From the NCBI GenBank assembly GCA_021432635.1, contig MU270032.1:868001-932000 (forward strand): a stretch of 64,000 nt of DNA, written 5' to 3'. Source of the DNA: Thozetella sp. PMI_491. Taxonomy: Eukaryota; Ascomycota; Sordariomycetes; Chaetosphaeriales; Chaetosphaeriaceae. Under the pieces are notes generated by a model. It was not told the origin of the DNA, searched no databases, and was given only the letters and a program-made list of their open reading frames with translations. A program made the position numbers and the translations under genes. How positions within the stretch are numbered: the first letter of the stretch is position 1; each line of letters starts with the position of its first letter. This document shows, piece after piece, positions 44,528 to 56,094 of this stretch.

Positions 44528-45874
44528 ATGAATCAGTCTAACTGCATGTTCCGCAAAATGGCCGCAACTCCCCGCCAGAAAGCCTGCAATGCTTGCGCTG
44601 ATTCCAAGCGCAGGTGTGACAAGCAGCTTCCCGGGTGCCGGCGGTGTCGAGAAAGGGATGTGGACTGTATTTATCCGCAGACAAAGCGGCGGCGGAGAGT
44701 CGATCTCGCGCGTGATCGCTCGGCCGAAGAACTACCTGCTGTTCCCGATTTTGCTAGCCCAGATGCCCTCGGGAGCGCACTGGATTTCGGAGCTTGGGAT
44801 ACCATGGAGACAGCCAACATCGACGTTTCGCTATCTAACGTGATGCTCCCGCCTTTCCCGTCAATCTCGGCGCCAATGCCCGATCCAACATCTCCGGTTG
44901 CTGGGCTCGCAGTCGGCGACCTAATCGCCACGTCGCGCCCCTGGTTCCTCCAGGATGACACTTGGATCTTGCGGCACAGCGTGAAGCAGTCAGACTGTGT
45001 AACCGATGTCGATCCCGAACTCTACATCCGCGGGATAGAGGAGATGCTGCAACTCTGGGTCAGGGACGGCCACAACAGCTTTATCCATCGGCGCCTGTAC
45101 GGGAAGACCATGCCTGGCTGTGTACGTGACGCCTTCGTAACCCTTGCAGCATATACTAGCTGCACAGTGGCGGTGAAGGAGACAATACTACAGACAGCCG
45201 AGGTACGCACGTCCGCACTCCTGCGCGACAGCCCACCGACTGCCATCGGCAGACACAGCCTCTTGGCCCACCTAGCGCGCACGCAGGCTCTATTTGTCTA
45301 CATGTTCATACAGCTGTTCGACGGCTCGGTGCGTATGCGTGCATCTGCCGAAAAGCATATCCCAACCCTCCGGAGGTGGGTGACGCAGATGTGGGAGGTA
45401 GCGAAAGAATACCAGGGACAAGATAGCTCACTGGGGAGCCAATTGCTTCATTGGAATGCAAGCGAGTTTGACAGGGAATACGAGGTCTCCTCAGAGATGT
45501 GGCAGCTCTGGATCTTGACCGAGAGCGTCCGGCGCACCCACCTCGTCGTCAGCACCATTGCCAACTCATACCAGACCATGACCAAGGGCTGGGCCGAATG
45601 CAGTGGAGCCGTCATGATCACGGCACGCCTTGGCTTGTGGGAGGTTGAGTCCGCGGTGAAGTGGTTCCAGCTGGCGAGTGCGAAGCCGCCGCTTTTGGTG
45701 CCAGCTTTGGAGCCCGGCCCTTTCATATCGCAATACCAGGCCGATGAGTGCGACCCTTTTGTAACCAAATTATGGGGATATTTTATTGGCGCAGACAGGA
45801 TTCAGTGTTGGGTTGACAAGAGCAACAAGACGAGCGACTATGACTTGACGCAGAGTACCGTGTCGATACTATAG
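44528..45874 (+). CDS. Zn2Cys6 transcription factor
   Basis: Single exon, 448 residues. A complete zinc cluster sits near the N-terminus: Cys20, Cys23, Cys30, Cys37, Cys40 and Cys47 (C-x2-C-x6-C-x6-C-x2-C-x6-C), followed by the basic linker KRRRRVD. The rest is a helical regulatory domain of the fungal type, with landmarks YIRGIEEMLQLWVRDGHNSF, LARTQALFVYMFIQLFDGS and MWQLWILTESVRRTHLV. It would bind CGG-containing sites in the nucleus. Placed between the alpha/beta hydrolase and an aldo-keto reductase, both in the same orientation, it is a candidate local regulator of the catabolic genes around it. Nothing in the sequence identifies its inducer. Confidence 0.93.
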   Translation: MNQSNCMFRKMAATPRQKACNACADSKRRCDKQLPGCRRCRERDVDCIYPQTKRRRRVDLARDRSAEELPAVPDFASPDALGSALDFGAWDTMETANIDVSLSNVMLPPFPSISAPMPDPTSPVAGLAVGDLIATSRPWFLQDDTWILRHSVKQSDCVTDVDPELYIRGIEEMLQLWVRDGHNSFIHRRLYGKTMPGCVRDAFVTLAAYTSCTVAVKETILQTAEVRTSALLRDSPPTAIGRHSLLAHLARTQALFVYMFIQLFDGSVRMRASAEKHIPTLRRWVTQMWEVAKEYQGQDSSLGSQLLHWNASEFDREYEVSSEMWQLWILTESVRRTHLVVSTIANSYQTMTKGWAECSGAVMITARLGLWEVESAVKWFQLASAKPPLLVPALEPGPFISQYQADECDPFVTKLWGYFIGADRIQCWVDKSNKTSDYDLTQSTVSIL

Positions 45875-46380
45875 GACAGCTAGAAAATAGTGTTTCCAGC
45901 TTTTTCTATCCGTGTTAGGATGTAGAGCAGATGTTTTGTATATATGAGCCTCTTGCAGCCATCACCCATTTTCATTTCATCACCCTTTGTCAAACCTATG
46001 CTACATTTACAAAAAAGGCGCTTAGTTCATATAGTATGTCAATTGAACACATGATTTGCAAATAATCAGCGTAGAAGGCTCACAGGTAGGAAGATGTTGC
46101 CTCTTTGAGTCAATGCGGTGAGCTGCGGGGACATTGCGGGGAGTTCGCGGAACTTCAAGGCTAAGCTCAAGACTGTTTGCACCTTTAGCGGAAAATAGGT
46201 TAATTAGACCTAAAATCAGTGCGTTTGAACAGGCCTCCAGCAGAATCATGCTTTCGCTATATAAGTGCTGGCGAAGAGCCATTCCTTTCTTCCCTGCCTC
46301 TGTCCAGTACATTTCACCTGCAGCCACGTCAAGGACATCGTCATTGCATTGAACCCGCCCAAGCATCTTCTAAGTCCATC
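45875..46380. other. Intergenic region
   Basis: About 500 bp. It contains the short 5' leader and promoter of the aldo-keto reductase; no other gene recognised. Confidence 0.4.
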
Positions 46381-47489
46381 ATGTCTTCGAAAACACCTGT
46401 CAAGATTATCCTCGGTACCCATACGGTATATATACCTCCAATATTGACTGGTCTTTTCTAACACTACGGGAATAGATGGGTGATACCACCGCAATGCCGG
46501 GGATCATACACTTCGACGATATAAAAGAGGTGAAGGCTATTCTGGATGAATTCTACCGCCGTGGTCATAGGCATATTGATACGGCCCGTGACTACATCGG
46601 ATCTGAAAAGCTACTTGGTCAGGCTGAAGCCTCCTCCAGGTTCACCGTAGACACGAAAATCCACAGCGGAACACCTGGGGACCATGAGCCAGCCAAGATC
46701 GAGCTAAGCATCGGCCAGTCGCTACAAGACCTCGGGGTTTCTTCTGTGGAAACAATGTATCTCCACGTCCCAGACCGCCAGACACCCTTCGAAGACACCG
46801 CGAAGGCGATGCATGACGCTCTTCAGCAAGGCAAATTCAAAAAATTCGGCCTCTCGAACTACTCTGCAGCAGAAGTGCAGAAGTTTATCGAGATATGCGA
46901 AGAAAAGGGGTATACCAAACCCAGTGTGTACCAGGGGCAGTACAACGCGCTCGTAAGAGGGGGAGAGAAGGAACTGTTCCCCCTCCTACGCAAGCACAAC
47001 ATCTCTTTTCATGGATTTAGGTAGGCCTACATTCCGTGATTGCTAAAGCCTCAGACTCACGTCGACTTTAGCGCTGCCGCAGGCGGCTTTTTCACAGGCG
47101 ATCCCAATAGTTCAGAGCGATGGAGCAAAGATGTGAGTTTCCCCACTGGTATCGTCTAGGTTTTTCTAACAAGATATAAGAACGCGGTCGGAGCATATTG
47201 GAGCAAAGTTTACGGGAAGCCTCCAGTACAGGCCTCAGTGGGCATTGTGCGTGAGGCCGCCGCGAAGTTTAGCATCAGCGGCCATACGGCAGCTCTACGA
47301 TGGACTGCGTTCCATAGTATCTTGGACGGGAAGTACGGTGACGGCATCATATTTGGCGTTTCTAAGATGGAGCAGCTCTACAATACCCTTGACGCTATCG
47401 ATGCGGGGCCGCTCCCCGCAGAGCTTGCTGACGCCATCACGGCCATCTATGCTACAGTTGAAGGATCTGAGCCCCCCTATCATCTTTAG
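46381..47489 (+). CDS. Aldo-keto reductase, AKR7 (aflatoxin-aldehyde reductase-like)
   Basis: Four exons (46381-46425, 46476-47020, 47072-47132, 47181-47489; introns of 48-51 nt) give 319 residues. The catalytic tetrad of the family is visible: Asp50 and Tyr55 in HIDTARDYIGSE, Lys76 in VDTKIHSG and His112 in MYLHVPD. The barrel start KIILGTHT, the LSNYSAAEVQ strand, the SAAAGGFFTG loop made by the third splice, and IFGVSKMEQLYNTL near the cofactor pocket all fit AKR7. These enzymes reduce aldehydes and diketones with NADPH in the cytosol. Fungal relatives occur both in secondary-metabolite clusters and in detoxification. Its neighbours are two regulators and an esterase-type hydrolase. Confidence 0.93.
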
Positions 47490-47911
47490 AAATTAGCTCT
47501 CACAACTGCGGGATTAACTACCTGGAGATTGGAATTGACTATTTATGTTGAATTACAGACAAATAGGCGGGGAAATATCAGTATCCTGCGCGCTTATCTA
47601 ACTATTAAGGGGCGCAATGCTACAGTGCTTGTGATAAATCTTCGGACTGGACGACTTAGGTTCTATCATGCGGGAAGCCAGGAGCGTCATCCTCGGAACC
47701 TAAACCTATTAGCATCAGCTGAAGATATGTAATTCGTGTAGCGACAGCTCTCCTTTAGAACCGAGAGTGCCGTTCTATTAGGAGATGGTGCGATTGACTT
47801 CATTTGACTCCGATAAATCGGGACTGGCCGAAAATGGATTCCCTCGATAGCTCTAGCTAAAGTTGGGCAGCTCTCGTGGCTATGTTTGAATCACTAGTCT
47901 TCACTCTACCG
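47490..47911. other. Convergent intergenic region
   Basis: About 420 bp between the reductase and a convergent regulator. No gene recognised. Confidence 0.4.
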
Positions 47912-49865
47912 CTACATCATATCCGGCGACTTTTGCATAATTTCGGTGCATGTGACGACTCGTGACTTACCTTGCTCCTCTGCTCTTTTAGAGTAGTCGA
48001 ATTTGGCCTCCGTTGCCCCTGGTTGGAGCCAGACGCGCACGCAGAACAATCGCGATCCCTCTGGCACACTTTGGCAGCTATCAACACCAACAAGCCCGTC
48101 TTCTTCAATGGAGACAATTCTGTCTGCAACCCGTGCCACTAGTGACCCGTTCAATGCGCCCTCTCTGCGTGATAGCCGATCTATTATTACAATGGCTGCT
48201 CTTCGGACCACAGGATGCCGGCACCGGGATGCCAACAGGAACAACGGCAAGATCACGCCGCCCTCTAAAGAAAAATGGGGGAAAATCCCAAGCTGGGAGC
48301 CATAGTGAGCGTCGCCTCCCTTGTCGATTGAAGCGGGGACGATCTGATGAGCGTAGGAGAGCATCTCGACAAAAACGGGCATGTGGCGATCCCAATGCAT
48401 CTCGCATCCCGGTGACATTTCTTGCCCGGCGATGGCAAGATACATGTTTAGCCTTCTTATCTGTAGGATTAATATCCGTTGGTTTTCGAGATTGTCGAAT
48501 TCATCTTCGTTTCGCTCCAGCAAGAGCTTAAAGGCGGTCGTCCAACGATCATACAACGCCATATATCTCTCGGCTTCCTCGCTGTTGTTGTTGTTGTTGT
48601 TGTTGTTGTTGTCTCCGCCATTCTCGCCCCGGGTCAGGGAGTCCAACCTGCAATTAGAGCGTATGAACTGATTCCATAGGACCTCGAAAGCGGTATATGC
48701 TTCGGTAGTGTTTGAAAACCACGGAGGACGAACGCCGATCGAGATTGGGGCCCAGTGTGGCCTAGGTCTATACTCTGCCCCATCACAGCCTGAAAGCTGG
48801 TATGGCAAAAACGGTCAGCGCATTAGCCATCACCATTCAGGCGTGGGGCAGTTCGATAGACATGCCTCAATGACTAAAGAATCTAGAGGTATGAGGAGGT
48901 ATTCGAAAACTTTGGGGTAGTAATGGTCTTGCGGGTGCCCGGACCTAGCCCTCACTTGTTGGAGAATTTGGATCCCGTGCCTAAGGAGGTTGATTCCGGA
49001 TAACACATTTCCCCGCAACCCCTGTCATGGAATTTCAGCTATGTCGGGGAGTAGCTGTAGGCAGGAAAGTGGGTGTCATTAACCTCGAGGGCAAGATAAA
49101 TGAGGCACGAAGTCAAGCAAACCACATTCATTTCCAGCTCATCCGTTGACTTTAAGAGGCCGAGTCGGTTTAGCGACATAGTATATTGACAGAGCGCAAA
49201 GATTCCTCCGTCATCATCCGACCTCGGCTGCAGTTCCAATGCCGCTGGAGGCCGAGAGCAGAACATTTCGTACCACGTGCTGAGGGCAACGACAGCGTGG
49301 TGGATGGCCGGCTCAGTGTAGGTCACCTGCAAAAGCAGACCTTGCCAGAAGTCGCGACCGAAGAGGCCCGAGAGCATCGGTGCCGCGCATTCCATGAAGT
49401 ACTGGAGGGCACGAAGCTCCCTAGCATCTCGGACACTAGAAGCACTAGCGACGACGGACAGCAAGCTTTTCGATATGTCTAGAACCTTTTGCGGTGGCGG
49501 TGGCAAGTCGCACTTCATCCCGGCGTCAGCGCCTATAGTACTAAACGTAAGCAGGCATACTGTGATATGCGTTCATCGGTCACTCACATTGCCCGCAAAT
49601 AGGGTGAGTCTCGTCGCACTTTACATGCCGTGCTGATAGTTGGGATGGGATGGTTAGTTGAGTTCACCCAGTACAAAACAAACCGAGAAACTAGAGCCGG
49701 GCTGAAAGATGTGATACCTCTAGAGTTATCCGTTAGCAGCGCGAATATATGAGTGTACGAAACGGGTAGTTAGAGAAAGTAAGTTACCAACCTGCAGGTG
49801 GCACAGCCCGTCCGTGACCTGGGTGCATACGCTCTCCTTCTTTGCCCCTTTCGTACTTTAGTCAT
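47912..49865 (-). CDS. Zn2Cys6 transcription factor (Fungal_trans_2 type), N-terminal splice unresolved
   Basis: The main body is clear in exons 49632-49588, 49532-49084, 49021-48834 and 48761-47912. It starts with RHVKCDETHPICGQC-ADAGMKC and continues through a fungal regulatory domain (FGRDFWQGLLLQVTYTEPAI, LRHGIQILQQ, FEYLLIPLDSLVIEACL). The first part of the zinc cluster (RSRTGCATC) is encoded by a plausible first exon at 49865-49792. However, the obvious donor and the only acceptor join it one base out of frame. The gene is therefore either disrupted, mis-sequenced by one base, or uses an unusual splice. The 48833/48762 intron was chosen because it keeps the frame of the last exon. A GTAAGT donor near 47969 could also remove the last 17 residues. 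A run of nine Asn comes from a (GTT)n microsatellite (plus strand 48583-48612). Confidence 0.72.
48583..48612. repeat. (GTT)n trinucleotide microsatellite in coding sequence
   Basis: About ten repeats on the plus strand encode poly-Asn in the minus-strand regulator. The tract is likely to vary in length between strains. Confidence 0.9.
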
Positions 49866-50365
49866 TGCAAACCGCTCGTGTCGCGCTGCACACATGTGCG
49901 TAGGGAGTGCTGTTGAAAAGCATGGAGACAGCGAGCAGGTGACCGCTATACGAGAGAAGACTCTAGGAGAGCATTAAAAAGCAACCATAAGCGGAAATTT
50001 GTAGCATTCACTCCGGCCATGTTCCTGTTCTCTGGATGGATCAAGAACAGTTTGCGCGAAGATTCGTTCCGCAAGTGTGGGGAATAGCATGCTGGAGGCA
50101 GAGCAGCAAGCTTCTCGGGAGTTCTTTAATCCCCGGTCCCCTGGGAAGCGCCCCGCACCAGCAGGGACCTGACGACAGGGCCAATCAAATACCGTAGAGG
50201 CCAGGGTGTTAAACTAGAGCTTTATGCAAGGCATAGTTATTTGTTATTTTTAATCTCCACCATCTCCACAGCGAATTGCTATAAAGTGCTCCTTACTAAG
50301 TAAAGATAAGGTAATATGGTTCACCGTCTGAAAGCCCATGCAGCCACATCGACTTTAATGCAATG
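49866..50365. other. Intergenic region
   Basis: About 500 bp between the regulator's start and the 3' end of the CocE-type gene, both minus strand. Nothing recognised. Confidence 0.4.
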
Positions 50366-52318
50366 CTAGGTAGCTGTAGCATTGGCGCTGGCATTGGAAG
50401 CGCCCAAAGGCAACAGCAGAAAGCTGTCGTACCTCCCACCCATATGAAAGATATGAATGCCCTTGTTCCTGCTCGCTGGCGTCGGCACCCGCTGCTCGTT
50501 CACAAATGGCGGGTTAGAATCAACGGTGCCGCCGAAGTCGACCAGCGGAATATGCGCTCCTTGACTGAAAGTCCCCCCCGCTGATGGAACCGGTACAATC
50601 GCCACGCCAAATCCCATGTCCGCATCGGTCGATGGGATGCTCGCCGCCGAGATGGTCAGTACAATATGCTCGCCGGGGTGGAACCGTAGCGCGATGGGCC
50701 GGAGACCGACCTCGATGGGGACGACCTCGCCAGAGGTGAGCAGCTCCTCGCGGTCATGGGTGAGATACGGCTCATACGGCGTCGATAACGTCTCATCTAG
50801 CGCACGTTGAGATACTCGCAGGCTGCCTGTCGCTGAAATCGTGGCCGTGGACTCGCTATTGTTGGCTGCAAGGGGGAATACGTTCCCGTCGGCGTCACGC
50901 TTCTCAACCACGAAGGACAGCTCAATGTCGTCCGAACCCCGCGCTTCCACCCAGAGGCGTACCTTCATGTATCCAATCGACTCTACTAGTTGAGGGACCT
51001 GGTAGCTAAAACTGACCTGAGTGCTGTTGCTGCCAATCTTGTACGACATCGCCGTCTCGATTGGGGACGGTGCTTCCGCCAGAGAGCCATTGCGGCTTAG
51101 ATACAGCGTTGTGGGCTGGAATCCCGGCACCGGCCAAGTAGCTTCTGCGCGGTCAAGGGTGTCTTCGTGGCCTGGGTCAAGTACGGCAAGGCGGACAGCC
51201 GGGGTGCTTTCCCACCCATTGTCGAGACCTTTGAGATATCGGTCAAAGAACAGGGTGAGGTCCCTGACATGGTCCGGGTGGTAGTAGTCGGGCCATTCGT
51301 ACGTGTTATGCACTCGCAGATACTTATCCCGGGAGCTGATGGACCGAAACCCTTCGAAGGAGCCTTGAGTATGCAGGTCGTTGGTGTAACTCGCCACAAT
51401 ATAAGCTGGTACTGTGATCTTACTGAGTTGGGCGATCTTGTCCTCCCAGTATTGGTTCATCAGCGGTTGGCTGATGGCCATACGAGGTTGGTCCTCGACG
51501 AAGCTGTAGCCTGCAAGTGTCGTAATAATAGCCTCTTCAAAGGCCGGAGAAGCAATCCCACCTCTATTAGATACATGGCGGAAAAGGTCTGTCAAGCCCT
51601 CCCACGGGGCTATCGCCGTCAAGTGAGGCGGGTTTTCGGCGGCGATGAACCATTGAGACACGGCCAACCAGGAGTTACCTGACATGCCGACTTTGCCAGA
51701 GCTCCAAGGCTGAGATGCGACCCATTCAATAAAGTCGTATCCGTCTTCAGCTAGCTGGCGTCCCCAGAGGGTGATGTTCCCATGGGAAGAATAAGCGCCG
51801 CGAGTGTCGGGATTCACGATGGCGTACCCCTCCGCCACCCAATAGGCCGGGTCGGGCCCCTCAAACTTCTGCAGCTCGGACACACTGCTTAGTGGAACGC
51901 TGCTTCTATTGGCTATATCGTCTAGCCATGAACCCCCAACCTCCTTGCCGTAGGGGCTCCATGCGACAATAGCAGGAACAGTGTCGTTTGCGATCGGACG
52001 GTAGATGTCAGTGTATATAGTGGTGCCGTCACGGAGCGTCATTGGAACATCTCGCTCAAAGACAATGTCACTTGTCAGGGGCTTTGCCCCTTCGCGACGG
52101 ATAGAGCCCGCTTTGAGGACTTGGGACGAAGGGTTGAACCCAGGGTAACGAGCTCTGGGGGCGTCGACAGGAAGAGCGCGTCTGAAGTAGACGGGGTATG
52201 AATCGTTGCCATAGATCTTCAAAGTGCCTTGCACGATCTCCGGCTGTCCGGTACTGTTTTGGGCGTGTGGTGGAATCGATTGCAGGGAGCCAAGGGCGAG
52301 GGACTTTGATAGAGACAT
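50366..52318 (-). CDS. CocE/NonD-type alpha/beta hydrolase (X-Pro dipeptidyl-peptidase S15 clan)
   Basis: Single exon, 650 residues from the ATG at 52318 (the frame extends upstream without an ATG). The N-terminal catalytic domain shows DVPMTLRDGTTIYTDIYRP, WSPYGKEVG, NPDTRGAYSSHG and the elbow GMSGNSW with Ser213 as nucleophile. The helical cap and the C-terminal jelly-roll region (VRLWVEARGSDDIELSFVVE, then RFHPGEHIVLTISAAS) complete the cocaine-esterase/S15 layout. Such enzymes cleave esters or amides, for example acyl groups on heterocycles or beta-lactam precursors. No clear signal peptide is present, although the protein has several N-glycosylation-type sites. It stands beside a regulator, a permease and a dioxygenase gene and may belong to the same catabolic island. 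Confidence 0.9.
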   Translation of the reverse strand: MSLSKSLALGSLQSIPPHAQNSTGQPEIVQGTLKIYGNDSYPVYFRRALPVDAPRARYPGFNPSSQVLKAGSIRREGAKPLTSDIVFERDVPMTLRDGTTIYTDIYRPIANDTVPAIVAWSPYGKEVGGSWLDDIANRSSVPLSSVSELQKFEGPDPAYWVAEGYAIVNPDTRGAYSSHGNITLWGRQLAEDGYDFIEWVASQPWSSGKVGMSGNSWLAVSQWFIAAENPPHLTAIAPWEGLTDLFRHVSNRGGIASPAFEEAIITTLAGYSFVEDQPRMAISQPLMNQYWEDKIAQLSKITVPAYIVASYTNDLHTQGSFEGFRSISSRDKYLRVHNTYEWPDYYHPDHVRDLTLFFDRYLKGLDNGWESTPAVRLAVLDPGHEDTLDRAEATWPVPGFQPTTLYLSRNGSLAEAPSPIETAMSYKIGSNSTQVSFSYQVPQLVESIGYMKVRLWVEARGSDDIELSFVVEKRDADGNVFPLAANNSESTATISATGSLRVSQRALDETLSTPYEPYLTHDREELLTSGEVVPIEVGLRPIALRFHPGEHIVLTISAASIPSTDADMGFGVAIVPVPSAGGTFSQGAHIPLVDFGGTVDSNPPFVNEQRVPTPASRNKGIHIFHMGGRYDSFLLLPLGASNASANATAT

Positions 52319-53130
52319 GGTAAAGTGAAGGATTGAGTGACTAGGTAGATAGGAGGCTGTGGGACAGAGACAAGTAGCTAGACACACCGTTTTTCTAAGA
52401 ATCAAGGAGCCTTTTTATACTTAAATTCGGCAGATTTCGGACGGCAGTCTTCGGATGACTTCTTTAAACCCCAGGCCGAGTATAAGGGCTATGTTGCTTC
52501 GACACGCAATATCCGTTATTCTGACTGGCTGTTGCGTAAGGGCCCTGTAGGACCCGCTCCGTTTCCATAGCGCCTAGAGGCTATCCCATTGGTCACCGCG
52601 CGGTCGAGATCATAGCCGCACAACTAAACCCGCCACCACTACCAGCCCATATAGTAGTACAACACTGGGGTCATTGGGGTTTATTAGAGGCTAGCCTTTT
52701 GTGCAAGGGAGCTTTCCCCTCAGGGTGAGTAGGACGATGGCGTAGAGCAGCCAATTGATATCCTATACACCTGTTGCTCTTCCTGGCTCATCAGGTCCAT
52801 AACCTGAGTCTCCCGAGCCAAACTCACCGGGCTCATCGTCTAAGTTACTCTGATTAGTTAGTCCATTGGTTTCGTAGCCGGATGTTTCGACTTAGACGTT
52901 CTGTTAGTGCCTTTGGGGGGCACAAGGCTTCCTTGGGGTCGGGTGCCGGGGCTGAGGCATATTTGTAACATCTGAGGCTAGAGCTACCTAAACATGGGTC
53001 AAGACCACCAAAGGTGCGTTTGGAAAAGGTGATTTCTTTGGCTTAAAGTTGTTCCACTTCGTCGCATATTATAGGCTATTATCTCCCACAATGCACCACA
53101 GCCCGTATCCACGTCCCGCTAGAGCAAGAT
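52319..53130. other. Intergenic region
   Basis: About 800 bp upstream of the CocE-type gene. Stops in all frames; no gene or repeat recognised. Confidence 0.4.
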
Positions 53131-55526
53131 CTAAAAAGGGGCATTCACATTCTGATTAAATGCCCAGAAGTCAGGGCTCAGTCCCACGTCCTCTGCCAAA
53201 TTATCAAACGGGAACATCGGCATTGCAGACACGAGGAAACTATCCTGTGCATAACGAGGCTGGTCGTCGTCCATACACGAAGGAGAGAGCAAGCCATCGA
53301 CAAGCACCTCTCCGTGTCTACTGAGAGGCGTGCTATCACCCCTCTGCGTCCCAGGGTTTCTCGAAGCCCCTTCGTGCTCAATGCTCTGGACATGTATAGT
53401 TTCTCGGCGCGCCCCTTCTGAGCCTTGACCGGGGGATGATTGGAACAAACAATCAAGGAAGTGTCGAGTGTAAAGGACATGCGGCCAAGAGTCCTGCAAA
53501 GTCTCGAGGATGTGCAGCGCCAATCGTATTCTGTGCTCGCAAAGGACGGCGATGTGGGCGTCTCCTTTACGGAGCTGAATGATGTGGATGAGTGTCGATG
53601 CGAATATGGCAGGGAAGCTGCAATAGCTCGTCAATAGGTATCTCCCTGTTTCAAGCCTGGTTGGGCTACCTACAGCTGGAAGGGAGCACGGGGGAGCATG
53701 CCTGAGGCAAGGAGATCCTCTAACAGGCGAGTGATCTTGCCAGCTAGCCCAAACAGGATGGCGTTCTCGGGACGCTCTGATAGCAGTCGGTAGAAGACAA
53801 CCTGATATTCACTGTACAACGAAGTTAGGGTGTGGACTTGGGGGTAACGGGAAGGCGTGGAGGGTGAATACAGGTAATACAAGAGAATCAAAGAGGGCCA
53901 AAAACCATGCGTTAGTGTGATGTCGGAGGGCAATGTTGAGAATCCAGGCGTAAGAGAGCTATTAAAATCGAGCAGTTCCTGATATCGCCGCTGCTTCGCG
54001 CCGACATCGTCGCTGGACGACGAATATTTGGCAATAATGCACTTAGCAGCTATCAAAGAATTTGCGTCAGCTAGACCGCTCCACAGTTTGTCGATACTAA
54101 GTTTGGATCATACCCCGCATGGCTAGGTCGGCAAAGTGGACAAGATAGAGCTGGCTTTCCTTGGAAGATCCTGGGGCTGTTCCGTCTGTATTGTCCCTTG
54201 AGCAGTCCCGGAAGTCATCCTCTGACAGCGTCTTAATGTCGCAAAAGTCTAGAGAGATGTGCGGCGGACGGCCGTAAATAGCTGCGTGGTGTATATCGTT
54301 GATCTACCAGCGTCAGTTCCACCGACATAGACACAAGCGACTCCTGAAAACGGGGCGGAAACTACCTACAAAAAGAACCCACCATATCCGCCGCCATACT
54401 AGTTGCCGCTGTGAAGGTAATATCGAATATGACTTACTGAAGTATGGTCAATGTGAAGCAGAGGAAAGGAGAGCCCGGCCCGGGAAGAATGTCATGAAAT
54501 ACTCACGTTCGATGCATGCCTAGGGACTGTGCCAGCCCAGCAGCGATCCCTAGCCAATGGTATGTATCTTTCTGTTCCATGGGCCCGTCACAGCGATGAG
54601 ATATGATGATGGTGGCTTGGAGAGTGGCAATGCCGTCCGTTTCATAGCCTGCGTCATGCAGTGCCTTTGCGTGTCGATAAAAGGTCAGACTGGCAAGATA
54701 GCGGGAGCTGAAACCTAGGGACTCGAGCACAGAGTCGGAGCAGTAAAGGACCGCCATAAAGAAAACGGCATTCAGAACCAAGAGCGAAAGACTGCCGGTC
54801 TCATACTGGTCCAAAAGCTCCGAAGGGCAGAAGATCGGGCAGGCCGGGTGAACATATTCCAGAAAGACGCGGATCAGTGCATCCTGGATGTCCTTGTCCG
54901 GGCGCCGGAAAACACCTTGAGCCTTGAGCCGTTCCTCTTGCTCCGAGTCTAGCGTTCTTAGTATGGATTGCGTAGCTGGCCCCAGCTGTTCCGTCATGAA
55001 GCGCTGTAAGTTGTCCCCCCAGAGCTTGTTCTGCGCAGCTCCCCGGAAAGGGTCGCCGACCTCGTGGATGGCGTATCCGAAGTTGGCCGAGTCTCCCATA
55101 TAGATGACCTTGTCGCTGGCGCTGCCCGGATCCTTGTGGAGGGCTATTTCCGACAAGGACGGGCTGACATATCTGCGACTCTCACTCTCCGAGCGGCGCG
55201 ACATCTGGGAGCCGACGGCCTCCGCCCTCCAGCTAGGTTGAGCAGCCACTGAGACCGGCGGAGTCGCGAATGCGTCCGATTGTCGCCGGCCAGCGTTGCC
55301 CCGTTTGTGCCTGGGGTTAGTGGGAGTGACGTCAGCCTACAGTGAGGTTTATAAGGATCTCGCGGTCGCCGTACTTTCCACGTCTCGATACGATCAGCTC
55401 ACAGGCGGCGCCAGCCAGCTGGCAGTTAGAGCATGTCGTGCTCAGCTCGGAACGGTCGCATCGGACACGCCGCGAGTTACAGAGTTTGCAGGCCACTCTG
55501 GCCCTATTGGCGGCTTGTAAGGACAT
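53131..55526 (-). CDS. Zn2Cys6 transcription factor with fungal_trans domain
   Basis: Six exons (55526-55375, 55310-54507, 54436-54370, 54303-54114, 54049-53674, 53626-53131) join in frame to about 694 residues. The zinc cluster is complete: Cys13, Cys16, Cys23, Cys32, Cys35 and Cys42. It is followed by SRRGK-HKRGNAGRR across the first splice. The regulatory domain carries the usual fungal_trans landmarks: FLEYVHPACPIFCPSELLDQY, FYRHAKALHDAGYETD, AAGLAQSLGMHR, then WRRIWWVLFINDIHHAAIYGRP assembled over two introns. The small 67-nt exon 3 is needed to keep that block intact. The last intron is only 47 nt. It would be a nuclear activator or repressor. Its position next to the NCS1 permease and the dioxygenase/monooxygenase pair makes it the best candidate for their pathway regulator. 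Confidence 0.92.
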
Positions 55527-56094
55527 TTTGCTGCCTCTCTCGCGGAGTTGCGATCGGCTCGCGTGCTGTAGCTGGGAGATAAGGGAAGGGAGTAGATCCG
55601 GGGTGGAGTCGCAACCGACGCTAGGGCGCAGTTGGAGGTGTACTTACCAGAGTAGTGATAGCTGCGTTTCCGCCAAAGTGCCACCCGGGGGACAACACAG
55701 GGTCCACATGACGATAGGCCGAGTGCACGCTTCCGGTGGGGGAGGGGCGCTAGCCGACACAAGGCTTGTCCAGGTCTGGGGAAAATCACTTCACGTTGCA
55801 GGAGGACTAGCCCGTTACAACAAAATCTAACCTGCGTAGCCAATCCTAACAGACACCATGGCCGAGCCCTCGGACAATATCCAGGTGGTCACACTTAAAT
55901 TATTACGTAAAATCGGATGGGCTTGAACGACGAAGAGGCTTGCTCTTCTTCTCGTTATCACGCCTTCCCTTCCCTCGTACCATCTAATGGATTGACAGCT
56001 AGTACAGCTTGCATCTGGTACCTTGAGTGCACACTAAGACGAACAGCCTACCTCAAAGAACCAGCTTTGACTCGCTTTTCATACTTCCACTGTG
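55527..56094. other. Intergenic region
   Basis: About 570 bp between the regulator start and the permease stop, both minus strand. Nothing recognised. Confidence 0.4.
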
